DNA of 20,762 nucleotides from JBBQDZ01 sp038237515 (GTDB taxonomy: Bacteria; Actinomycetota; Thermoleophilia; Gaiellales; Gaiellaceae): assembly GCA_038237515.1 (NCBI GenBank), contig JBBRYP010000072.1, forward strand, positions 1-20,762, in the 5' to 3' direction. Numbering within the stretch: position 1 is the first letter of the stretch; every line of letters starts with the position of its first letter. Shown one piece after another: positions 1-6,028 of the stretch. The notes below the pieces were generated by a model. The model was given only the letters and a program-made list of their open reading frames with translations, was not told the origin of the DNA and searched no databases. The position numbers and the translations under genes were made by a program.

Positions 1-361
1 AGAAGCTCGACGAGGCGGTGTAGTGCTCGACGACTGCCCGCGGGATCAGCGTCCAGGTGTCTTTCCCGTAGTGGCGCGACGCGTAGGCGGCCATCTCCGC
101 ACGACGTTTCGCCCCGTAGGGAATCGGCTTGGACACGATCCGCGGCCTCGGCGCCGCCGAGTGCTGCTCGACCTCACCCACGCGTGACAGTGTCCGCGGT
201 TCCCCGAGCGCCGCTCTCGCGTGCGCGGTCGCTGGAGGGATTCCGGCGGCGGCGACCGCCAGCGACAGCGCCAGTAAGGCCGTCGTCGCGCCGCCGGCTG
301 CAAACCACGAACGTGCCTGGGGGCGGCGTCCACGCAACGGCCGGCGGGATCGGCCCGGCAC
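1..361 (-). CDS. Secreted N-acetylmuramoyl-L-alanine amidase, N-terminal part (runs off window)
   Basis: This is the first 120 codons of a gene that continues beyond position 1. It starts at GTG 361-359, preceded by a strong Shine-Dalgarno AAAGGAGGG. Residues 1-20 are very Arg-rich, residues 20-40 are hydrophobic, and an ATAHA-type signal peptidase site follows near residue 48, so export is expected. The mature part has a short Pro-rich linker, then YGAKRRAEMAAYASRHYGK and RAVVEHYTASSSF (residues 82-120). This matches the start of the zinc amidase (Amidase_2/PGRP-like) fold, in which the His of VEHYT (His113) would be the first zinc ligand. Such enzymes cut the bond between MurNAc and L-Ala in peptidoglycan outside the cytoplasm. 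The catalytic core lies off the window, so the family is inferred from this first motif. The 45-residue membrane protein gene ends 44 nt upstream and is probably co-transcribed. Confidence 0.72.
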   Translation of the reverse strand, partial: MPGRSRRPLRGRRPQARSWFAAGGATTALLALSLAVAAAGIPPATAHARAALGEPRTLSRVGEVEQHSAAPRPRIVSKPIPYGAKRRAEMAAYASRHYGKDTWTLIPRAVVEHYTASSSF

Positions 362-405
362 GATCCCTCCTTTCGCAGGCGACGCTGCGCTCCTCTCGAG
401 CAGCC

Positions 406-543
406 TCAGGGCTCGACGGGTTCGGTCTTCGGCGCCTTCGGCGCGGGGCTCAGCTTGACGACGAGCCAGGTCGCGCCCGCCGCGAACGAGATCACGCAGA
501 CGATGAAGAGCGCGATCCCGAGGAGTCCGAGAGCTGTGGCCAC
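406..543 (-). CDS. Small single-pass membrane protein, 45 aa
   Basis: A 45-codon ORF reads from GTG 543 to TGA 406 on the minus strand. It starts MATALGLLGIALFIVCVISF, giving a hydrophobic helix over roughly residues 4-29. The tail is short and charged: VVKLSP, then repeated PKAPK, ending in EPVEP. An AGGAG lies 3 nt before the GTG. The Lys-rich tail suggests an N-out/C-in helix. I do not recognise a named family or function. It is the first gene of the leftward unit and lies 44 nt upstream of the amidase, so a cell-envelope role is a guess from context only. Its start is only 19 nt from the divergent deoB start, and the intervening bases hold a shared -10-like element. The clean hydrophobic helix plus charged tail argues that it is real despite its size. 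Confidence 0.6.
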   Translation of the reverse strand: MATALGLLGIALFIVCVISFAAGATWLVVKLSPAPKAPKTEPVEP

Positions 544-550
544 CGGCTCC

Positions 551-557
551 TAGAATA
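551..557. promoter_or_regulatory. Overlapping divergent -10 boxes for deoB and the small membrane protein
   Basis: The 7-bp sequence TAGAATA reads TAGAAT on the plus strand (551-556) and TATTCT on the minus strand (557-552). The plus box ends 6 nt before the deoB ATG, which fits a leaderless transcript. The minus box ends 8 nt before the GTG at 543. No good -35 hexamer is visible in either direction. Both calls are predictions from hexamer and spacing alone. Confidence 0.5.
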
Positions 558-562
558 GCCCC

Positions 563-1729
563 ATGGGCCGCGCCTGCGTGATCGTGCTGGATGCCGTCGG
601 CGCCGGGGCTCTCCCGGATGCCGCCGAGTTCGGAGACGAGGGCTCCGACACGCTCGGCAACGTCGCCCGCGCCGTCGGCGGCCTGGATCTCCCGAATCTG
701 GAGGCGCTCGGACTCGGGAACGTCGAGGAGCTGCAGGGCTGCCCGCCCCAGCCGGGGGCACCCGCGATCGCGGGCCGGCTGGTGGAGCGCTCGAAGGGCA
801 AGGACACGACGACGGGGCACTGGGAGCTGATGGGGGTCGTGACTCCTCAGGCGCTGCCGACGTATGCGCACGGGTTCCCGCACGACATCATCGACCCGTT
901 CATGCACCGGACCGCGCGCGGCGTGCTGGGCAACAAGCCTGCCTCCGGGACCGAGATCATCCAGGAGCTCGGGGAGCGCCACCAGGAGACCGGCAAGTGG
1001 ATCGTCTACACCTCCGCCGACTCCGTCTTCCAGATCGCGGCGCACGAGGAGACGATCCCGCTCGAGGAGCTGTACGACGCCTGCCGTACCGCACGCGAGA
1101 TCCTGACCGGCAAGCATGCCGTCGGAAGGGTGATCGCTCGCCCCTTCGAGGGCGAGCCCGGGAACTACGAGCGGACGGCGGGGCGGAAGGACTTCTCGCT
1201 CCAGCCCCGGCGCCCGAACTACCTGAGCCTCGTCCGAGACGCGGGCGTGGCCGTGCACGGCGTCGGGAAGATCAACGACACCTTTGCCGGTTGCGATATC
1301 GACGAGGCATACCCCACGAAGTCGAACATCGACGGGATCGCCCAGACGGAGCGGCTCCTGCGCGAGCTGGACACGGGCTTCGTCTTCACGAACCTGGTCG
1401 AGACCGACATGCTCTGGGGCCACCGGAACGACCCGGTCAACTTCCACCGCTGCCTCCAGGACTTCGACTACCGGCTGCCCGATCTGCTGGACGCGCTGCG
1501 GCCGGGTGACGTGCTGCTCGTCACCTCCGACCACGGCTGCGACCCGACGACGCCGTCGACCGACCACTCACGCGAGCACGCGCTGCTCCTGGCATACGTC
1601 GAGGGCCGGAACGCGGCCGGCCGGATCCATACGGGCGAGTTCGCCGACGTCGGCGCGACGGTGAACGCCTGGTTCGGCGGCCGATCGCCCGGCAGGGGCA
1701 TTCCAGGCCAGCCGATCGTCACGCCGTGA
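563..1729 (+). CDS. deoB: Phosphopentomutase
   Basis: This 388-residue cytoplasmic enzyme interconverts (deoxy)ribose 1-phosphate and (deoxy)ribose 5-phosphate, the step after nucleoside phosphorolysis. The length is close to the usual 390 or so. Metal-binding and catalytic motifs of the alkaline phosphatase superfamily are visible: VLDAVGAGALPDA (residues 8-20), KDTTTGHWELMG (about 80-91, holding the phosphorylated Thr), NDTFAGCDIDEAYPTKSN in the inserted cap domain, ETDMLWGHRNDP, and TSDHGCDPTTPSTDHSREH near the C-terminus. The ATG at 563 has no Shine-Dalgarno. Instead a TAGAAT -10 box sits 6 nt upstream, pointing to a leaderless mRNA. The TGA overlaps the next GTG by 4 nt, so it is co-transcribed with the methyltransferase and the nucleoside phosphorylase, which supplies its substrate. 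Confidence 0.97.
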   Translation: MGRACVIVLDAVGAGALPDAAEFGDEGSDTLGNVARAVGGLDLPNLEALGLGNVEELQGCPPQPGAPAIAGRLVERSKGKDTTTGHWELMGVVTPQALPTYAHGFPHDIIDPFMHRTARGVLGNKPASGTEIIQELGERHQETGKWIVYTSADSVFQIAAHEETIPLEELYDACRTAREILTGKHAVGRVIARPFEGEPGNYERTAGRKDFSLQPRRPNYLSLVRDAGVAVHGVGKINDTFAGCDIDEAYPTKSNIDGIAQTERLLRELDTGFVFTNLVETDMLWGHRNDPVNFHRCLQDFDYRLPDLLDALRPGDVLLVTSDHGCDPTTPSTDHSREHALLLAYVEGRNAAGRIHTGEFADVGATVNAWFGGRSPGRGIPGQPIVTP

Positions 1730-2439
1730 GACTCGACGACCCGGAGGTCGTACGGCGCGAGTACGCGACAGAGGCGGGACTTCAGGCCCGTGCCTCGGTG
1801 TATGCGGGCGTGTACGGCCCCGACGCGCGAGAAGCCGTCTTTGATGCGGTCGCGGAGGCCCGGCCGGGGCGGGTGCTCGAGGTCGGCTGCGGCTGGGGCG
1901 AGCTCGCCGAACGGGTTGCGCGGGAGATTTCGGCCCAGGTCGTCGCCGTGGACTCCTCGCCGCGGATGGTCGAGCTGGCGCTGGAGCGGGGCGTGGAGGC
2001 CCGGGTCGCGGACGTCCAGGACCTGCCTTTCTCCGACGCGGAGTTCGACTGTGCCGTCGCCGCATGGATGCTCTACCACGTCCCGGACCTCGATGCCGCG
2101 CTCGGCGAGCTCGCGCGCGTGCTGCGCCACGGTGGCCGGCTCGTCGCCGCGACGAACTCGCTGCGCCACCTGGAGGAGCTCTGGTCGCTCGTCGGCCGCG
2201 ACCGAGCCGCCGAGCCGCTCCGCTTCTTCAGCGAGAGCGGAGAGCAGGCGCTCCGACACCACTTCGCGCGCGTCGAGCGCCGCGACGTGGTCGGCGAGGT
2301 CGTCTTCGCCGACACGGAGGCTGTCCGGGGCTACGTCGCCTCCTCGATCGTCCACAAGCACCTGGCTTCCGCCGTACCGCCACTCGCGAAGCCACTGCGA
2401 GCGACCCGGCGGAACGCGATCTTCGTCGCGACGCCGTGA
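1726..2439 (+). CDS. Class I SAM-dependent methyltransferase
   Basis: This 237-residue protein has a Rossmann-type methyltransferase core. Motif I is RVLEVGCGWGELAERVA (about residues 49-65). It is followed by VVAVDSSPRMVELA with the acidic SAM-ribose contact, ARVADVQDLPFSDAEFDCAV, and the post-motif ARVLRHGGRLVAATNS. It resembles Methyltransf_11/UbiE-like enzymes, whose substrates cannot be read from sequence. The N-terminus (DPEVVRREYATEAGLQARASVYAGVYG) is typical of small soluble members. It starts at GTG 1726, overlapping the deoB stop (GTGA), and ends in the same way on the phosphorylase gene, so it is translationally coupled between two nucleoside-salvage enzymes. That position suggests a nucleoside- or sugar-linked substrate but does not prove it. 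Confidence 0.85.
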   Translation: MRLDDPEVVRREYATEAGLQARASVYAGVYGPDAREAVFDAVAEARPGRVLEVGCGWGELAERVAREISAQVVAVDSSPRMVELALERGVEARVADVQDLPFSDAEFDCAVAAWMLYHVPDLDAALGELARVLRHGGRLVAATNSLRHLEELWSLVGRDRAAEPLRFFSESGEQALRHHFARVERRDVVGEVVFADTEAVRGYVASSIVHKHLASAVPPLAKPLRATRRNAIFVATP

Positions 2440-3734
2440 TCCGGCCGGCGGAGCTGATCCAGCGCAAGCGCGACGGCGGCGAGCTCGAGGCCGGCGAGCT
2501 GCGCGAGCTCGTGCTCGGCTACGCGCGCGACGAGATTCCCGACTACCAGCTCGCGGCGTTCCTGATGGCCGTCTACTTCCGCGGCCTCACGAGCGCGGAG
2601 ACGTTCGCGCTCACCGACGCGATGATCGCAAGCGGCGAGACGATCGCGCTCGGCGAGGCGCTTCACCGCAAGGTCGTCGACAAGCATTCGACCGGGGGCG
2701 TCGGCGACAAGACCTCGATCGCGGTTGGCCCGATCGTCGCAGCCTGCGGCGTTCCCTTCGGCAAGATGAGCGGCCGCGGCCTCGGGCACACCGGCGGCAC
2801 GCTGGACAAGCTGGAGGCGATCCCCGGCTTCCGCGTCGAGCTCACGACCGAACAGTTCGTCGCGCAGGTCCGCGACGTAGGGCTCGCGATCATCGGGCAG
2901 AGCGGCGACCTCGTTCCCGCGGACAAGCGGCTCTACGCCCTCCGCGACGTGACCGCCACCGTCGACGAGGTCTCGCTGATCGCGGCGAGCATCATGTCCA
3001 AGAAGCTCGCCGCCGGCGCGGACGCCGTCGTGCTCGACGTGAAGGTCGGCGACGGGGCCTTCATGAAGACGGAGGCCGAGGCGCGCAGGCTCGCCGAGGC
3101 GATGCTGGAGCTCGGCCGCCGGGCCGGCCGCGAGGTGGTGTGTCTCCTGACGGAAATGGATCAGCCGCTCGGGGAGGCGGTCGGGAACGCGCTCGAGATC
3201 CGCGAGGCGCTCGCGACGGTGCGTGGTGAGGGCCCCCCGGATCTCACCGAGCTCGTTCTCACCGCCTCCGCACGGCTGCTCGCGCTCTCCGATCTGGGGG
3301 TGGACGACGCGGCCGGACGCGGCCTCGCCGAGCAGGCCGTGGCGGACGGGTCGGCCGCGACGGCGTACGAGCGTTGGGTTCGAGCCCAGGGAGGGGATCC
3401 CCGTGAGAGCGAACTGCCGGTGGCGCCCGTCGTCCGAGAGGTTCCGGCGCCCGTCGATGGCGTCGTCACTCGCCTGCGAGCGAGCCGTGTCGGGGTTGCG
3501 GCGCTCGACCTCGGCGCGGGGCGGCGATCGAAGGCCGACGAGATCGACCACGCCGTCGGCGTCGTCTGCCGCCGCAAGCGGGGCGACGCAGTCGGCGCAG
3601 GTGAGACGCTCGCGGAGGTGCACGCGCGGACGGAGGAAGCGGCGGGCCGGGCGGTCGAGGCGATGAGCGCCGCTTACGAGCTCGCAGCGTCGGCGGAGCC
3701 CGAGCGGGGCATACTCCTCGGGGTCGTCGCGTAG
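2436..3734 (+). CDS. Pyrimidine-nucleoside / thymidine phosphorylase
   Basis: This 432-residue enzyme cleaves thymidine and/or uridine with phosphate to give the base and (deoxy)ribose 1-phosphate, the substrate of DeoB encoded upstream. The family signature is complete: VDKHSTGGVGDKTS (about 81-94, phosphate site), then GKMSGRGLGHTGGTLDKLEAIPG. Further on are SIMSKKLAAGADAVVLDVKVGDGAFM and the C-terminal domain with KADEIDHAVGVVCRRKRGD. The length fits the 430-440 residues of Pdp/DeoA. I chose GTG 2436 because MIRPAELIQRKRDGGEL matches the family N-terminus and overlaps the methyltransferase stop by 4 nt. Longer upstream reading in this frame is only shadow of the methyltransferase. Sequence alone does not separate thymidine-specific DeoA from the broader Pdp, so no symbol is given. 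Confidence 0.95.
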   Translation: MIRPAELIQRKRDGGELEAGELRELVLGYARDEIPDYQLAAFLMAVYFRGLTSAETFALTDAMIASGETIALGEALHRKVVDKHSTGGVGDKTSIAVGPIVAACGVPFGKMSGRGLGHTGGTLDKLEAIPGFRVELTTEQFVAQVRDVGLAIIGQSGDLVPADKRLYALRDVTATVDEVSLIAASIMSKKLAAGADAVVLDVKVGDGAFMKTEAEARRLAEAMLELGRRAGREVVCLLTEMDQPLGEAVGNALEIREALATVRGEGPPDLTELVLTASARLLALSDLGVDDAAGRGLAEQAVADGSAATAYERWVRAQGGDPRESELPVAPVVREVPAPVDGVVTRLRASRVGVAALDLGAGRRSKADEIDHAVGVVCRRKRGDAVGAGETLAEVHARTEEAAGRAVEAMSAAYELAASAEPERGILLGVVA

Positions 3735-3757
3735 TGAGCCGGACGGTGCACTAGTCG

Positions 3758-4585
3758 ATGCCGGAGCTACCCGAGGTGGAGACGATCCGCGCGCGTCTCG
3801 CGCCTGACCTGGTCGGGCGTGCGATCGAGAGCGCCGAGATCCTCGACACGCGGCTGACGCGCCCGCACGATCCGGCGGCGGTCGCGGCTACCCTCGCAGG
3901 TGAGCGGGTCGCGGCGCTCGAGCGCCGCGGCAAGTACCTGGTCCTCCGATTCGAGAGCGGGCTCGTCCTGCTCGTCCACCTCCGGATGACGGGCAGCCTG
4001 CGCTACGAGCCCGCGGCGGCTGCGCTCGCACACGATCCGCATCGGCGGGCCATCCTCGGCCTGGACGACGGCTCGGGTGTCGTCTACCGGGACGTGCGGC
4101 GCTTCGGGACGTGGCTGCTCGTGGAGTCGCACGAGCTTGCGCCGTACCTCGCTTCCCGAATCGGTGCCGAGCCGCTCGGAGCCACCTTCACGGCCCGAGC
4201 CATGGGGGCGCGCCTCGCGGGCCGACGGGCGCCGATCAAGGCTGCGCTCCTCGACCAGAGGACGGCGGCGGGGATCGGCAACATCTACGCGGACGAGGCC
4301 CTCTGGCGCGCGCGCGTCCACCCGCTCCGGCCGGCGAGCGAGCTTGGGCTCTCCGAGCTGAGCGCCGTCCACCGCAGCGTGCGACGAGCACTCCAGGCCG
4401 GCATCGCCAGACAGGGGGCGACGCTTCGCGACTACCGGACGCCAGATGGGAGCTCCGGCGCCATGCAGCACGAGTTCAGGGTCTACGGCCGGGCTGGAGA
4501 ACCGTGTTTCCGCTGCGGTACCCCGATCGAGAAGACCCGCGTCGGCGGGCGCGGCACCTGGTTCTGCCCCACCTGCCAGCGATAG
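3758..4585 (+). CDS. mutM: Formamidopyrimidine-DNA glycosylase (Fpg/MutM)
   Basis: This 275-residue base-excision repair enzyme removes oxidised purines such as 8-oxoguanine and nicks the abasic site. The mature N-terminus PELPEVETIR carries the catalytic Pro2 and Glu3. Lys59 lies in RRGKYL. The helix-two-turn-helix segment reads AAGIGNIYADEALWRARVHP. The C-terminal zinc finger has Cys250, Cys253, Cys270 and Cys273, with the conserved Arg (Arg265) in GRGTWFC. All key residues and the length are normal. The start is fixed by the need for MPELPE at the N-terminus. It begins 23 nt after the phosphorylase stop, so it may share that transcript. No clear Shine-Dalgarno is seen. Confidence 0.97.
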   Translation: MPELPEVETIRARLAPDLVGRAIESAEILDTRLTRPHDPAAVAATLAGERVAALERRGKYLVLRFESGLVLLVHLRMTGSLRYEPAAAALAHDPHRRAILGLDDGSGVVYRDVRRFGTWLLVESHELAPYLASRIGAEPLGATFTARAMGARLAGRRAPIKAALLDQRTAAGIGNIYADEALWRARVHPLRPASELGLSELSAVHRSVRRALQAGIARQGATLRDYRTPDGSSGAMQHEFRVYGRAGEPCFRCGTPIEKTRVGGRGTWFCPTCQR

Positions 4586-4597
4586 CTCACGAGCCCC

Positions 4598-6010
4598 GTG
4601 AAGGTCCGCTTCCTCTTCCTGCTCCCGGCGCTCCTTCTAGCGATGACCGGCGCGGAAGCGCCTGCCGCCTCGCATCCGCTCGTGACGGCGGTCGTCGATC
4701 CGGTGACGTTCTCGGGCCGCGGCGCGGCGATCGCGTTCGCGCACGTGCACGAGGCCGGGGCGACCGCTGCCAGGCTCTCGATCGATTGGCGGCAGGTGGC
4801 GCCTCGTCCCGGTTACAGCCGTCGCCCGCCGGGGTTCGTCGCTACCGACCCGGCGAGCCCGTGGTATCGCTGGCAGTACTTCGACGCGCAGGTCCGCCTC
4901 GCAGCGGACAACGGGCTCGAGCCCGTGGTGACGCTGACGGGAGCGCCGCGGTGGGCACTACGGCCGGATCCGCGCGCGGACGGCCTCGGCCGCCCCGACC
5001 CGACCGAGTACGGCGCTTTCGTCCGTGCCGCGGCACGCCGCTACGACGGCGCGTCTCGCGACCTTCCGCGCGTCCGGTACTGGCAGATCTGGAACGAGCC
5101 GAACCACCCAGGCCGGTCGGCGCTCAAGGCCGGGGCGGCGAGCTGGTACCGAGATCTCGTGAACAAGGCTGCGGCAGCCGCCCACGGCATCGACCCCGAC
5201 AACGTCGTGATCGCGGGGGGCACGTCGCCCTACACGACGAACACCGCTGTCGCGCCGCTCGCCTTCATGCGGCAGCTCCTGTGCATCTCAGGCATCGAGG
5301 CGCCGCGGCCCACCTGCGACCGGAAGATCCACTTCGACGTCTGGGCGCACCACCCCTATACCTCGGGCGCGCCGACGAGCCATGCCGCCTCCGGCGACGA
5401 CGTCGCCGTCGCCGACCTGCCGAAGATGCGCAAGCTCCTGCTTGCCGCGGTGAAGCTCGGGCACGTGGTCTCCGAGGCCCCCGTCCGCTTCTGGGTGACC
5501 GAGTTCTCGTGGGACACGAATCCGCCGGATCCGCGCGGTGTGCCGCTAGCCCTCCAGAGCAGGTGGATCGCCGAGGCGCTCTACCGGATGTGGCACGCCG
5601 GCGTCAGCCTCGTCGCGTGGTGGCGTATCCGTGACGACCCGCTCAACGTCAGCTTCTACCAGTCGGGGCTCTACTTTCGCGGCGCGAGCATCTCGAGGGA
5701 CGCTCCTAAGCGCTCCTTCCACGCGTTCCGCTTCCCACTCGTCGCCTTCGCCGACCGCGGGAAGGTCCAGGTCTGGGGCCGGACGCCCGGAAGCGACGCC
5801 GGGGAGGTCGTACTCGAGCAGACCTTCGACGGCGGCTGGCGAACGCTCGCGAAGGTGACGAGCGACGACGACGGGATCCTCGCGGGCACGTACAAGGCCT
5901 CGGCTGTCGGCAGCGTCCGCGCGCGCCTCGCCTCGACCGGCGAGGTCTCCCTGCCGTTCTCGCTTACGCGCCCGCCGGACGACGTGCGATATCCGCGTTT
6001 CGGCTCCTGA
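4598..6010 (+). CDS. Secreted glycoside hydrolase, clan GH-A type (GH39/GH5-like)
   Basis: This 470-residue protein has a classic signal peptide, MKVRFLFLLPALLLAMTGAEA, with cleavage near residue 20-24. The core looks like a (beta/alpha)8 clan-A hydrolase. It has RLSIDWRQVAP early, VVTLTGAPRWA, and VRYWQIWNEPNHPG with Glu167 as likely acid/base. FWVTEFSWDTNPPDP carries Glu302 as likely nucleophile, and LVAWWRIRDD comes late in the barrel. The final 100 or so residues (from FADRGKVQVWGRT) look like a small beta-sandwich. Substrate cannot be deduced; retaining beta-glycosidases of this shape act on xylosides, glucans and similar sugars. It starts at GTG 4598, 12 nt after mutM, without a clear Shine-Dalgarno. 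It is convergent with the coiled-coil gene, 18 nt apart. Confidence 0.82.
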   Translation: MKVRFLFLLPALLLAMTGAEAPAASHPLVTAVVDPVTFSGRGAAIAFAHVHEAGATAARLSIDWRQVAPRPGYSRRPPGFVATDPASPWYRWQYFDAQVRLAADNGLEPVVTLTGAPRWALRPDPRADGLGRPDPTEYGAFVRAAARRYDGASRDLPRVRYWQIWNEPNHPGRSALKAGAASWYRDLVNKAAAAAHGIDPDNVVIAGGTSPYTTNTAVAPLAFMRQLLCISGIEAPRPTCDRKIHFDVWAHHPYTSGAPTSHAASGDDVAVADLPKMRKLLLAAVKLGHVVSEAPVRFWVTEFSWDTNPPDPRGVPLALQSRWIAEALYRMWHAGVSLVAWWRIRDDPLNVSFYQSGLYFRGASISRDAPKRSFHAFRFPLVAFADRGKVQVWGRTPGSDAGEVVLEQTFDGGWRTLAKVTSDDDGILAGTYKASAVGSVRARLASTGEVSLPFSLTRPPDDVRYPRFGS

Positions 6011-6027
6011 CGGCGCGGCGCCCGCCG
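6011..6027. terminator. Possible shared terminator hairpin between convergent genes
   Basis: The 18-nt gap between two convergent stop codons is pure G/C. It can pair CGGCG (6011-6015) with CGCCG (6023-6027) across a 7-nt loop. There is no T-tract, and at this GC content such pairing is common by chance, so the call is weak. Confidence 0.2.
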
Positions 6028-6028
6028 C

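Noticed and set aside
46..333. Minus-strand 95-aa ORF starting MDAAPRHVRG
   Set aside because: It lies within the amidase gene in another frame. The frame starting at GTG 361 gives a signal peptide and the VVEHYTASS amidase motif, while this one gives only Arg-rich low-complexity sequence.
4111..5634. 507-aa plus-strand ORF overlapping mutM and the glycoside hydrolase
   Set aside because: It is out of frame with both real genes, has no domain, and disagrees with the mutM zinc finger and the hydrolase signal peptide.
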